In this document: in pieces, positions 56,394 through 64,000 of the stretch
How the letters are laid out: every line of letters starts with the position of its first letter
Numbering within the stretch: position 1 is the first letter of the stretch
Position numbers and translations under genes: made by a program
Source of the DNA: Bog-756 sp963738545
GTDB taxonomy: Bacteria > Actinomycetota > Acidimicrobiia > Acidimicrobiales > RAAP-2
Reading direction: 5' to 3'
Assembly: GCA_963738545.1 (NCBI GenBank)
Contig: CAVTXA010000002.1
Coordinates: 1 to 64,000 of the forward strand
DNA length: 64,000 bases
The notes under the pieces: model-generated
What the model was told of the DNA's origin: nothing
Seen by the model: the letters and a program-made list of their open reading frames with translations, nothing else
Databases searched by the model: none

Positions 56394-56732
56394 TCAGAGA
56401 GCCTCCGAACCGCGCTCTCCGGTGCGCACCCGGACCACCTCTTCCACGGGGAGGATCCATACCTTGCCATCACCGATCTTTCCGGTGCCGGCTGAATCCA
56501 CCACCGCGGTGGTCACCTCTTCCACCTGGGCGTCGTCGACGACGATCTCCAGTCGGACCTTGGGCACGAATTCGACCTCATACTCGGCACCTCGGTAGAC
56601 CTCCGTGTGACCACGTTGGCGACCGAAGCCCTGGACCTCCGAGACCGTCATGCCGTGGACGCCCAACGTCTTGAGGGCCTCTTTGACATCATCGAGTTTG
56701 AACGGCTTGACCACCGCTACGACGAGTTTCAT
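56394..56732 (-). CDS. glnB: PII nitrogen regulatory protein (GlnB/GlnK)
   Basis: A 112-residue trimeric sensor of 2-oxoglutarate, ATP and ADP. The T-loop carries Tyr51 in EVYRGAEYEVEF, the usual site of uridylylation or adenylylation. The C-terminal signature is TGKIGDGKVWILPVEEVVRV. It follows amt on the same strand after 33 bases, the normal GlnK-AmtB pairing. Confidence 0.93.
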   Translation of the reverse strand: MKLVVAVVKPFKLDDVKEALKTLGVHGMTVSEVQGFGRQRGHTEVYRGAEYEVEFVPKVRLEIVVDDAQVEEVTTAVVDSAGTGKIGDGKVWILPVEEVVRVRTGERGSEAL

Positions 56733-56765
56733 GTTCGCTATCTCCTTGAGTTCGTAGTGGTCGTT

Positions 56766-58334
56766 CTAGCTGCCGGACCCACCGGACGGTACCGGGTCGT
56801 CAGGCTGTGGGGGTTCGTTCTCGAACACCTCCCTCGAGCTCGAGCCACCGGCGGTGATGCCCACCCGGGAGGCGAAGGCCTCCTCGGGGAAGGCCTCCTC
56901 GCCGTGGATGGCCAGGTCGCCGACTTCGAGGACCTCGTCCTTGTACCGGACGCCTCGGAGCACGAGCTTGATCAGGTGCATGAGGATGAACGTCACCAGG
57001 GCGGACCAGATGATCACCCAGATGGCCGCTCGGAACTGTTCCCACAGCTGGTGCGCGGAGCCGGTGTAGATCAGCCCGTTCACACCGAAGGGAACGCAGC
57101 TGCCCTTCGCCGTGGCGTACTGGGTCGCCGTGGTGGCGATGACCTGTCCGGAGGCATCCAGGTGACCACACCCGACCGAGACGTTGCTCGGGTCCCCGAA
57201 TATGCCGAGGAGCAGACCACCGAAGAAGCCGGCGATGCCGTGGGTGTAGATCACGCCGAGGGCATCGTCCACCTTGGAGAAGGGACGGACCTTGGAGAGG
57301 AAGTTCCAGGCCACCCAGACGATGGCACAGCAGATGATTCCGACATAGATGGCGCCCTGACCGTTGACCCAACCGGCACAGGGGGTGATACCCACCAGGC
57401 CGCAGATCATGCCGTTCACCGCACCGAGGAAGGTGGGCTTCTTCTCCTTGGACAAGAAGGCGTCGAGAGCTACCCAGGTGAGCAGACCGGCCGCCGTGGC
57501 CAGGTTGGTGTTGACCACTGCTGCGGAGGCGTCCGAGCCTGCGTAGTAGGGGTCACCACCGTTGAAGCCGTTCCAGCCCAGCCACAGGATGCCGGCACCG
57601 ACCGCCGCCATCACCAGGTTGTTGGGAAGGAAGTGTTGTCTGTCTCGTAGCAGTCTCGGACCGAGGACCCAGGCGGCGACGAATCCGGACACACCGGCCG
57701 ACATGTGGATGACGTACCCACCGGAGTAGTCGAGCGCGCCCTCCTGGGCGAAGTAGCCACCGCCCCAGAGCAGGAAGGCGTCGATCGAGTACACGAAGGT
57801 GGACCACAGCGGCACCAACAGGCACCAGGCGCTGAACTTGATGCGACCGAGGACGCTACCGAGGAAGAGGAGCGGGGTGATGGCCGCGAACACCAGCTGG
57901 AAGTAGGCCAGCGTGGACGTCGGGAAGTGGAACGGCACCGAGGTGTTGGCTGCCGATACCGCCTGGCCTTGTTCATACTGTGGACTGAGTATCGGACCCG
58001 GCTTGCCCCAGAAGTTGTCGAAGAAGTACCCCAACCCCTTCCCGGTACCTAACTGGGTCTGGACCCCGTTCTTGACGCCTCCACCGATCGAGTTGGCACC
58101 GAAGCCGAGCTTGTACTCGTAGATGAACCAACAGACCATCACCAGTGAGAACCCGGCGAACATCATGGCCAACACGTTCACGGCCCACTTCCGTGGGACC
58201 AGCGAGGCATAGAGGACGGCCAGGCCCGGGAGGCTCATCAGGCCGACGAACGTGGCGGCCGTCATCTGCCACGTGTTGTCGCCCGGATTCAGCCAACTGG
58301 GATAGGGGACATAGGACACTGCTGCGGCTAGCAC
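56766..58334 (-). CDS. amt: Ammonium transporter
   Basis: A 522-residue membrane channel with 11-12 helices. The twin pore His lie in GGYVIHMSAGVSGFVAAWVL and GVIYTHGIAGFFGGLLLGIF; NTNLATAAGLLTWVALDAFL and GAVNGMICGLVGITPCAGWV are typical. The first outside loop is longer than usual (about residues 65-130) and the C-terminus is an acidic, Pro/Ser-rich tail of about 60 residues where PII is expected to bind. GTG 58334 is the start. Confidence 0.94.
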   Translation of the reverse strand: MLAAAVSYVPYPSWLNPGDNTWQMTAATFVGLMSLPGLAVLYASLVPRKWAVNVLAMMFAGFSLVMVCWFIYEYKLGFGANSIGGGVKNGVQTQLGTGKGLGYFFDNFWGKPGPILSPQYEQGQAVSAANTSVPFHFPTSTLAYFQLVFAAITPLLFLGSVLGRIKFSAWCLLVPLWSTFVYSIDAFLLWGGGYFAQEGALDYSGGYVIHMSAGVSGFVAAWVLGPRLLRDRQHFLPNNLVMAAVGAGILWLGWNGFNGGDPYYAGSDASAAVVNTNLATAAGLLTWVALDAFLSKEKKPTFLGAVNGMICGLVGITPCAGWVNGQGAIYVGIICCAIVWVAWNFLSKVRPFSKVDDALGVIYTHGIAGFFGGLLLGIFGDPSNVSVGCGHLDASGQVIATTATQYATAKGSCVPFGVNGLIYTGSAHQLWEQFRAAIWVIIWSALVTFILMHLIKLVLRGVRYKDEVLEVGDLAIHGEEAFPEEAFASRVGITAGGSSSREVFENEPPQPDDPVPSGGSGS

Positions 58335-58648
58335 GGTTTAGGTGCTCCTCTCTTCGGTAACTGCTTCTCAATGGCTCCGAGGCATCTGACACGGGGCCGT
58401 CAAGGGCAAGACGGGCAGTTTCGCCTTGCCGCCGCAAACAATGCTTGGTGGGGATTTCGGCACAGTCACAGCTGTGTTACCAACGTGTGAACTGATCAGA
58501 AGTACCAGCTCAGCGTGCAGAACGCGCGTTACGGGGCGCGTTGCATAGCGACACGGCTGGTTGTACGCGCCGCTCGCCGTCGCCTCGGCGCAACGCTCGT
58601 GGTGACAGGACGCCCGGACCCGTCACCGACGGGCGGGCGGAACGTCGC
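58335..58648. other. amt upstream region
   Basis: About 310 bases without a gene, except short chance frames. It holds the amt-glnB promoter region and a GlnR-like box (listed separately). A minus-strand AT-poor leader separates the box from the amt start by about 120 bases. Confidence 0.5.
58454..58480 (-). promoter_or_regulatory. GlnR-like binding box upstream of amt
   Basis: On the minus strand GTAAC (58476-58480), six bases, GTGAC (58465-58469), six bases, GAAAT (58454-58458) follow the 11-base period of actinobacterial GlnR boxes (GTnAC-N6-GAAAC repeated). It suggests nitrogen control of amt-glnB. Confidence 0.5.
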
Positions 58649-59332
58649 TCAGCCTGCTTCGGTGCCTTTGGCCGGCTTGGACTTGGGTGCGCGGCGGGCC
58701 GGAGTGCTGGGAGGCGTGTACCGCTTGTTGGGCGGCGCCTGGACCCCGCTCGGACCGAAGGAGGGTGCATCGGCCGCCTTGGCCATCTTGAGCTTCTGCG
58801 AGAGCCGGTACGCGCGGACCATGTACCAGGCCCCGATCATGATGTAGGGCAGCCCGAAACCCCAGTAGTGGAGGTTGAAGAACGAGAGCCCGTAGAGAGC
58901 CGAGGCGATGCCGATGACCAGTCGCTTGCGGAACCACGCCCCGCCCAGCATGACCAGGGCCAGGGCCAGGGTGACCATGCCGAGCTCGGTGTAGAGGTTG
59001 GGATTGGTGTGGTGAGGATTGGCGGTGCCGTTGGCCAGGTACTGGGCGGGATCGTTGTGCACCAGGGTGGCCATGACCACGAACACGATGGCCGCGGCAA
59101 TCGGGGCGGCCACCAGACCGATGATGCGCTCCTTGTCGTTGGCCCGCTTGATGGCCGTCTCGAGCTCGGGGATGGTGGTCGGCTCGGCGTCCTTCGGCCG
59201 GTCCTCCCCGGTCCGGGTCTCCGCCGCCACCGCCGGCTTCAGCATCATGTGGCTCACCGACAGCGTGAACCGCTGCCACCTGCTCTGGTCGGACGAGTCG
59301 TCGCCGACGGCGTCGGGGTCACTGCGGGCCAT
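58649..59332 (-). CDS. Unknown four-helix membrane protein
   Basis: A 227-residue protein from ATG 59332. A polar N-terminus with TIPELETAIKRANDKERIIG (helical) precedes about four membrane helices (IGLVAAPIAAAIVFVVMATL, LGMVTLALALVMLGGAWF, LVIGIASALYGLSFFNLHYW, YIMIGAWYMVRAYRL). A basic tail rich in Pro, Lys and Arg ends the protein. I do not know a named family. It follows the 59341 membrane gene after 8 bases, so they are probably co-transcribed. Confidence 0.7.
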   Translation of the reverse strand: MARSDPDAVGDDSSDQSRWQRFTLSVSHMMLKPAVAAETRTGEDRPKDAEPTTIPELETAIKRANDKERIIGLVAAPIAAAIVFVVMATLVHNDPAQYLANGTANPHHTNPNLYTELGMVTLALALVMLGGAWFRKRLVIGIASALYGLSFFNLHYWGFGLPYIMIGAWYMVRAYRLSQKLKMAKAADAPSFGPSGVQAPPNKRYTPPSTPARRAPKSKPAKGTEAG

Positions 59333-59340
59333 AGCGCAGG

Positions 59341-59946
59341 CTACCGCGGCCCGACGATGGCGGTCCCATCGGGACCCGATGACGGTACCCGCCGTGAGCG
59401 GCGCAGGAACACGATGACGAGCACCACCACGACCACGAGGAGGAGGAGGCCCGGGATGATGAACGCCGTCCACGAGGCCTGTTGGTGGGCCAGCTGGTCG
59501 GGGGTGGACAGGAGCTTCGGGTCGCTGGGCACGACGACACCGCGGATGGTGGTCCCCGGGGTGTGGAAGGCCAGCCCGGGGATGTTCTGGTGGTACTGCG
59601 TGCCGTCCAGGGTGTACGTGCCGGTGCAGGAGAACCCAGCGGCCGACTGGCCGGTGCCCCCGATCAGGCCCAGGCATCCGGTGACCTTCACGGCCACCGG
59701 GACACCGTTGTCCTTCAGGTTGGAGATCTGGCTGTTGTTGTTGATGGCGGCGATCAGGAGGATCACGCCGAGGATGGTGAGGGCCACCAGCCCCACGGCG
59801 AGGACCACCCGACCGGCCTGGCGCATGTCGACGTTCACGGTGCCGCCGCGGTAGTTGTCGACCGGTTGGTCGCCTTCCTGACCGTCACTGCCGCCCTCGG
59901 CGGCGGACCCGGAGGTTCCCGGGTGGTTGGATTCAGGAGCGATCAT
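59341..59946 (-). CDS. DUF3592-like two-helix membrane protein
   Basis: A 201-residue protein with helices at about residues 46-66 (VVLAVGLVALTILGVILLIA) and 160-180 (FIIPGLLLLVVVVVLVIVFL). Between them lies an outside domain with two Cys (VTGCLGLIGGTG; GFSCTGTYTLDGTQYHQNIP) and the late HTPGTTIRGVVVPSDPKLL. The domain order resembles DUF3592 proteins. The function is unknown. Confidence 0.65.
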   Translation of the reverse strand: MIAPESNHPGTSGSAAEGGSDGQEGDQPVDNYRGGTVNVDMRQAGRVVLAVGLVALTILGVILLIAAINNNSQISNLKDNGVPVAVKVTGCLGLIGGTGQSAAGFSCTGTYTLDGTQYHQNIPGLAFHTPGTTIRGVVVPSDPKLLSTPDQLAHQQASWTAFIIPGLLLLVVVVVLVIVFLRRSRRVPSSGPDGTAIVGPR

Positions 59947-60082
59947 CGGAACGGAGTCCCCCCAGCGGCGCGTCGGGCGGGGCGGCGGTCGATCCCCGGG
60001 CGGAGCGAGAGCGTACCAGTCGGGGAGCGGCGGGGATCGGGGAGGCCGGGCATCGCCGCGGCCCGGGAGCTAGCCTCGAACC

Positions 60083-60505
60083 ATGTCCCCGAGTTCCAAG
60101 ACGCTGGATCTCAAGTCGGTCTGGCTCTTTTCCAACTGCAGTAACTCCGAGCTGAAGAAGATCCGAAGTTCACTCGACGAGCTGAGCGTCCCGGCCGGCA
60201 AGGTACTGGTGGAAGAGGGCCGGATCGGCACCGAGTTCTTCATCATCGTCAGTGGCACCGCGGCGGTCACCCGCAACGGCAAAAAGGTGGCGACGCTGGG
60301 CCCGAACGCGCACTTCGGGGAGCTCGCCCTGCTCGACCGTCGCCCACGGTCGGCGTCTGTCGAGTCCGAAACGGAACTCGACGTCCTCGTGCTCTCGCAG
60401 CGCCAGTTCAACGGCCTGCTCGAGTCGGTGCCCACCATCGCCCGCAAGATGCTGGCCGCCCTGGCCAACCGGCTACGCGAAGCGGACGCCCTCGCCTACG
60501 ACTGA
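60083..60505 (+). CDS. Single-domain cyclic-nucleotide-binding protein
   Basis: A 140-residue protein made of one CNB domain. The phosphate-binding cassette is HFGELALLDRRPRSASV (Gly-Glu and Arg present), preceded by GKVLVEEGRIGTEFFIIVSG. It has no DNA-binding or effector domain, so it may act by binding a partner. It is convergent with the Fe-S gene. A cAMP or cGMP ligand is inferred from the cassette. Confidence 0.8.
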   Translation: MSPSSKTLDLKSVWLFSNCSNSELKKIRSSLDELSVPAGKVLVEEGRIGTEFFIIVSGTAAVTRNGKKVATLGPNAHFGELALLDRRPRSASVESETELDVLVLSQRQFNGLLESVPTIARKMLAALANRLREADALAYD

Positions 60506-60521
60506 GTCAGTCCCGCAACGT

Positions 60522-62630
60522 CTACTGCTCGCCTGGAGGCTCCTCGGTGCCTGACTCGGCGACCATGGGCGTGGGGCCCCCGCCCACCGACACCGGGTCC
60601 CCCATCGACTCCTCCAGGAGCTGGGACAGATCGAGGACGCGCACGTCATCCTCTTTGGCGTTGGCCCGGACGGCGTCGTCGAGCATGATCATGCAGTAGG
60701 GACAGGCCGTGGAGACCACGTCCGCCCCGGTGTCGATGGCCTCGGCCGTGCGCTCCATGTTGACCCGGGTGCCCAACTTCTCCTCCAGCCACATACGGGC
60801 CCCGCCGGCCCCGCAGCAGAAGCCCTTCTCGCGACAGCGCTTCATCTCCACCTGGTTGGCGCCGGGGATCGAGTCGATCACCGAGCGGGGCTCGTCGAAC
60901 ACCCGGTTGTGGCGCCCGAGGTAGCAGGGGTCGTGGTAGGTGACGGTGCCCTTGTAGCCGCCGCCGGGGGTGAGCCTCCCGGCCTGGACCAGATGGTCGA
61001 GGAGCTGGCTGTGGTGGATGACCTCGAAGTTGCCGCCGAGGGAGGGGTACTCGTTGGCCAGGGAGTTGAAACAGTGTGGGCAGGTGGCGATGACCTTCTT
61101 GACCCCGGCGTTCTCCAGGGTCTCGATATTCATCCGGGCCTGCTCCTGGTAGAGGTACTCGTTGCCCAGACGGCGCACGGGGTCACCGGTGCAGGACTCC
61201 TTGGGGCCGAGGATGCCGAAGGTGACGCCGGCCCGGTGGAGCATGCGGGCCGTGGCCTGGGCCCCCTTGCGGGCCCGCTCGTCGAGGGCGCCGGCACAGC
61301 CCACCCAGTAGAGGTACTCCACGTCGTCGGGGATGGTGCCCGAGATCACCGGGACCTCGAAGTCGAGGCCGTCGATCCAGTCGGTGCGCTTGGATGCGCC
61401 GAGGCCCCAGGGATCGCCCTGGTTCTCGACGTTGCGGAGCATGAGGCCAGCCTCGGTCGGGAACCGGGACTCCATCAACACCTCATAGCGGCGCATGTCG
61501 ATGATGGTGTCGATGTGCTCGATGTCCACCGGGCACTGCTCGACACACGCCCCGCAGGTGGTGCAGGACCACAGGACGTCGGGGTCGATGACCGAGGGGA
61601 CCAGGTTCTCCACCTCGGTGCCGGCGGCCCGGTTCTTGGCCATAACCCGTTCGGCCGAGGAGAAGAGATTGTCCCGCAGGTCCATGATCAGCAGCTTGGG
61701 GGAGAGGGGCTTGCCGGTGTTCCAGGCCGGGCACTGGGACTGGCAGCGTCCGCACTCGGTGCATGTGGCCATGTCGAGCAGCTGCTTCCAGGAGAAGTCC
61801 TCGATGCGCCCGGCCCCGAACACGACCTCGTCCTCCTCGCCCACGTCCTCCATGGACATGTCCGGGGTCGAGGCCAGCGCCCCGAGGGCGCGTGGTCGAC
61901 GCGAGGTGGCCACGTTGATGGGGGCCATGAAGATGTGGAGGTGCTTCGAGTACGACACGAAGACCAAAAAGCCGGTGATGATGGCGATGTTGGCCAGGAG
62001 GGCCACCGTCTCGATGACGCTGTTGACCCCTTCGCCCAGGGGCTTGAGGACGTTGGCCAGGCCGTGCGAGGCGAAGGCCCACCAGCCGTAGGGGAAGTTG
62101 CCCGTGTTGACCTGGGCGGCGCGGTAGAGCAGCAGGGAGGCGATGACCCCGAAGATCATGAGCAGCACCAGCCATGCCGCCCCGGTGTGGGAGCCGAAGA
62201 ATCGGGAACGGCGGTTCTCCCGCTTGGGTGAGTGCTTGACGCGGATCCCCACGAACACCAGCAGGGAGACGATCACCGCCACGGCGAAGAAGTCCTCGAG
62301 GAAGCCGATGACCGCGGTGTGGCCGATGAGGGGGATGTGGAAGTCGCGCTGGAAGAGGCAGCCGAACGCCTCGATGATGGTGAGGAACAAGATGGTGAAG
62401 CCCCAGAAGGTGAAGGCGTGGGCCACGCCCGGCACGGTCCACTGGAGCAGCTTCTTCTGGCCGCCCACCTCGACCAGTTCCGCCTTGATCCGCTTGGGCA
62501 CGTCCTTGAAGCGGGACGGCACCGCCGGCTCACCGGCAGAGATCAGCTGGTAGAGCCAGAAGAACCGTCGACCGGCGATGGCGAACATCACCGCGGTGAT
62601 CCCGAGCCCTAGGGCGAGTCTGAGGGGCAC
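60522..62630 (-). CDS. Membrane Fe-S oxidoreductase (HdrC/GlpC-CCG fusion)
   Basis: A 702-residue protein joining a five-helix cytochrome-b-like membrane part (about residues 1-230) with two [4Fe-4S] motifs (CTECGRCQSQCP near 290 and CTTCGACVEQCP near 357). Two CCG domains follow (VGCAGALDER, ATCPHCFNSLANEY; DPCYLGRHNRVF, GFCCGAGGARMW, TACPYCMIML). The layout is that of heterodisulfide-reductase-related proteins such as Rv0338c of M. tuberculosis, which move electrons between a soluble donor and the quinone pool. Partner and substrate are unknown. It follows dcd after about 70 bases. Confidence 0.85.
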   Translation of the reverse strand: MPLRLALGLGITAVMFAIAGRRFFWLYQLISAGEPAVPSRFKDVPKRIKAELVEVGGQKKLLQWTVPGVAHAFTFWGFTILFLTIIEAFGCLFQRDFHIPLIGHTAVIGFLEDFFAVAVIVSLLVFVGIRVKHSPKRENRRSRFFGSHTGAAWLVLLMIFGVIASLLLYRAAQVNTGNFPYGWWAFASHGLANVLKPLGEGVNSVIETVALLANIAIITGFLVFVSYSKHLHIFMAPINVATSRRPRALGALASTPDMSMEDVGEEDEVVFGAGRIEDFSWKQLLDMATCTECGRCQSQCPAWNTGKPLSPKLLIMDLRDNLFSSAERVMAKNRAAGTEVENLVPSVIDPDVLWSCTTCGACVEQCPVDIEHIDTIIDMRRYEVLMESRFPTEAGLMLRNVENQGDPWGLGASKRTDWIDGLDFEVPVISGTIPDDVEYLYWVGCAGALDERARKGAQATARMLHRAGVTFGILGPKESCTGDPVRRLGNEYLYQEQARMNIETLENAGVKKVIATCPHCFNSLANEYPSLGGNFEVIHHSQLLDHLVQAGRLTPGGGYKGTVTYHDPCYLGRHNRVFDEPRSVIDSIPGANQVEMKRCREKGFCCGAGGARMWLEEKLGTRVNMERTAEAIDTGADVVSTACPYCMIMLDDAVRANAKEDDVRVLDLSQLLEESMGDPVSVGGGPTPMVAESGTEEPPGEQ

Positions 62631-62701
62631 TGCGTTCCTCCTGGTTGGTTACTAGAGAGTAACAAAGGCCATCGACACCGTGGTGGCCGGTGTGCCGGGG
62701 G

Positions 62702-63265
62702 TCACGAGCGGAAGTTGTCGGCGTATCGGCTGGGGGTGGGACCCCACTGGCCCTGGTACTTCGACTTCAGTCCGTCGGAGCCGTACGGGTGATCGGCGGC
62801 CGTGGTCATCTGCAAGAAGCTGATCTGGCCGATCTTCATACCCGGGTACACGGTGATCGGGAGATTGGCCACATTGGAGAGCTCGAGGGTGAGGTGACCG
62901 TCCCACCCGGCGTCGACGAAACCAGCCGTTGAGTGGATGAGGAGCCCGAGCCGCCCGAGCGAGGACTTCCCCTCCAGCCGGGCGACCAGGTCGTCGGGGA
63001 GGGTGACCTTCTCGGTGGTGGAGCCGAGCACGAACTCCCCGGGGTGGAGGATGAGCGGCTCCTCGCCCACATCGACCAGCTCGGTCAGGTCCTCTTGGTC
63101 CTCACGCACATCGATGACCCGACTGGTGTGATTCCGGAACAGCCGGAAGTACTGGTCCACGTGGAGGTCGACCGATGAGGGCTGGATGCAGCTCTCATCG
63201 AACGGGTCGATGACGATGTGTCCGGCGGCGAGCGCCTCGCGTATGGAGCGGTCAGAGAGAACCAT
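62702..63265 (-). CDS. dcd: dCTP deaminase
   Basis: Makes dUTP (or directly dUMP in bifunctional forms) from dCTP. The 187-residue trimeric protein has IQPSSVDLHVDQYFRLFRNH, EGKSSLGRLGLLIHSTAGFV then DAGWDGHLTLELSN with the catalytic Glu, and PGMKIGQISFLQM. Actinobacterial enzymes can be bifunctional; the sequence alone does not decide it. Confidence 0.93.
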   Translation of the reverse strand: MVLSDRSIREALAAGHIVIDPFDESCIQPSSVDLHVDQYFRLFRNHTSRVIDVREDQEDLTELVDVGEEPLILHPGEFVLGSTTEKVTLPDDLVARLEGKSSLGRLGLLIHSTAGFVDAGWDGHLTLELSNVANLPITVYPGMKIGQISFLQMTTAADHPYGSDGLKSKYQGQWGPTPSRYADNFRS

Positions 63266-63352
63266 GCCGGACAGACGATAGTGGGGCGCGCGCCCACAGG
63301 CGTAGTTCCGTGCTCGGGACGGACCGGGCCCTCCCCGAGTACGGCCGTCCAG

Positions 63353-63388
63353 TTCCTATTCCTGTTCCGATTCCATTTCCTATTCCCG
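63353..63388 (+). repeat. Six degenerate hexamers TTCCNN
   Basis: TTCCTA, TTCCTG, TTCCGA, TTCCAT, TTCCTA and TTCCCG follow one another without a gap (63353-63388). A decayed slippage tract about 90 bases upstream of the dcd start. Confidence 0.8.
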
Positions 63389-63539
63389 TCCGACGCCGGC
63401 CGTTCGTTCAGGTGCGGAGCATTCGGTCCCGCCCGTCCGACGCAACTCCCCCACCGCAACGGCCGTGCAACTAGGAGTTGCAATTTTGCCGTGGATTCTC
63501 GATACTGATGATCCTTGGGCGGCGGATCCAATGCAGCAT

Positions 63540-63648
63540 GTGGTTCCCGGGACGGGCGTGGCGGCGCCCGTCCTCCGGGAACTCCCTCCTGCCGGGCTCA
63601 CTGTCGTCTCGATCCCGCCGCCGTCCGCGCCGTCAGACCGGGAACCAC
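63540..63648. ncRNA. Candidate structured RNA with mutually exclusive hairpins
   Basis: GTGGTTCCCGG (63540-63550) can pair with CCGGGAACCAC (63638-63648), 11 perfect pairs. Its inner GTTCCCGG (63543-63550) can instead pair with CCGGGAAC (63575-63582), continued by GACGGGCG (63551-63558) with CGCCCGTC (63565-63572). The two folds exclude each other, the layout of an attenuator or a switch. The strand and function are not known. Confidence 0.35.
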
Positions 63649-63702
63649 CCGGGTCAGCCCGGATGAGACGGCGCCAGCGAAGGGCTAGGGTATCGGCGCC
63701 AC

Positions 63703-63773
63703 GCGGGCGTAGTTCAGAGGCAGAACATCAGCTTCCCAAGCTGAGAACGCGGGTTCGATTCCCGTCGCCCGCT
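63703..63773 (+). tRNA. tRNA-Gly (anticodon CCC)
   Basis: Acceptor GCGGGCG pairs with CGCCCGC, anticodon stem TCAGC/GCTGA with loop TTCCCAA giving CCC, and T-arm GCGGG TTCGATT CCCGT. No CCA is encoded. Confidence 0.93.
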
Positions 63774-63873
63774 CTCGCCAACCCCGGTATCCGGAACGGT
63801 GGCCATGAGCTCTCGCCACCGCGTGCTCACTCGCCCGACCGGGTCGCGCACTCAGTGGATCGGGCCGCGACCG

Positions 63874-64000
63874 TCATGGATCGTCGGCGTGGTGGAGCCC
63901 GAAGTCCCAGATCGACGTGGTGGCGTCGATCTCGCGGGACGTTCGCCCGAGGTAGAGGCTCAGCACGAGCCCGAGATGGCTGCCGGGCCAGCTGTGGCCG
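63874..64000 (-). CDS. C-terminal end of an esterase/PHB-depolymerase-like protein (5' partial)
   Basis: A minus-strand frame open to the right edge gives GHSWPGSHLGLVLSLYLGRT, SREIDATTSIWDFGLHHADD and a stop at 63874. The GHxWPG element with the catalytic His and the later IDAT..IWDF block are the end of LpqC-type poly(3-hydroxybutyrate) depolymerase/feruloyl-esterase proteins (PF10503). About 42 residues are visible; the rest of the gene lies beyond the window. Confidence 0.6.
   Translation of the reverse strand, partial: GHSWPGSHLGLVLSLYLGRTSREIDATTSIWDFGLHHADDP

Larger units (their letters stand above)
63266..63702. other. Non-coding interval with hexamer repeats and strong hairpins
   Basis: About 440 bases between dcd and tRNA-Gly with no gene I can support. 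It holds a six-unit TTCCNN array, a small TGCAACT/AGTTGCA inverted repeat (63466-63482), and a large nested hairpin near 63543-63648, listed separately. Confidence 0.5.

Overview
The window is high-GC DNA that fits an actinobacterium, most likely of the Acidimicrobiia type. Supporting features are F420-dependent oxidoreductases (one intact LLM-class gene, one decayed deazaflavin-type gene), a SenX3/RegX3-type phosphate two-component pair, a ClpS + DUF2017 pair, a dnaK-grpE-dnaJ-hspR-clpB operon, GAF/ANTAR regulators, frequent GTG starts and constant 4-bp ATGA/GTGA gene overlaps. No taxonomic search was possible, so the placement is an inference.

Layout. (1) 1 to ~10.5 kb is visibly less GC-rich and mostly decayed. 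It holds four consecutive frameshifted NAD/F420-type oxidoreductase genes, a secreted protein with GSGAW repeats, a frameshifted alternative-oxidase-like di-iron gene, remnants of a cyclase-family hydrolase and a HAD phosphatase, an AbrB-like gene with a perfect palindrome at its start, a repeat-rich stretch followed by two coupled unknown genes, and a broken large serine recombinase. The recombinase start codon abuts a truncated conjugative ATPase. I read the segment as a decayed integrated element whose left end lies outside the window. (2) 10.5-15.1 kb is a minus-strand conjugation (type IV secretion) module: DUF6112-like, TrbL-like and SCO6880-like proteins plus the truncated VirB4-like ATPase. 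(3) 15.2-24.2 kb is core genome: senX3-regX3, serS, an ABC exporter, a TlpA-like thioredoxin, ctaB, ctaA, clpS and DUF2017. (4) 24.3-31.5 kb holds three tRNAs, a divergent ANTAR pair, an LLM oxidoreductase, a secreted repeat protein between 18-bp inverted repeats, and a PadR-ferredoxin pair. (5) 31.5-45.1 kb is the purine region: purF-purM-pyrE, purL, and purA-purD-purB-purC-purS-purQ on the minus strand, with a PHP phosphatase and a small basic protein on the plus strand. (6) 45.2-64 kb holds a methyltransferase/MarR divergent pair, a frameshifted UbiB-like kinase, the chaperone operon, gpmA, amt-glnB with a GlnR-like box, membrane proteins, a cNMP-binding protein, a membrane Fe-S oxidoreductase, dcd, tRNA-Gly and the 3' end of an esterase gene.

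How the parts work together. The purine genes together encode most steps from PRPP to IMP and AMP (purF, D, SQL, M, C, B, A); purN, purE/K and purH are not in the window. ctaA/ctaB and the TlpA-like protein point to cytochrome oxidase assembly. amt and glnB form a nitrogen uptake and sensing unit. The hsp operon has a degenerate HspR-type operator over its promoter. The least explained parts are the 1-10.5 kb element, the inverted-repeat-flanked secreted protein, and the structured segment before tRNA-Gly.
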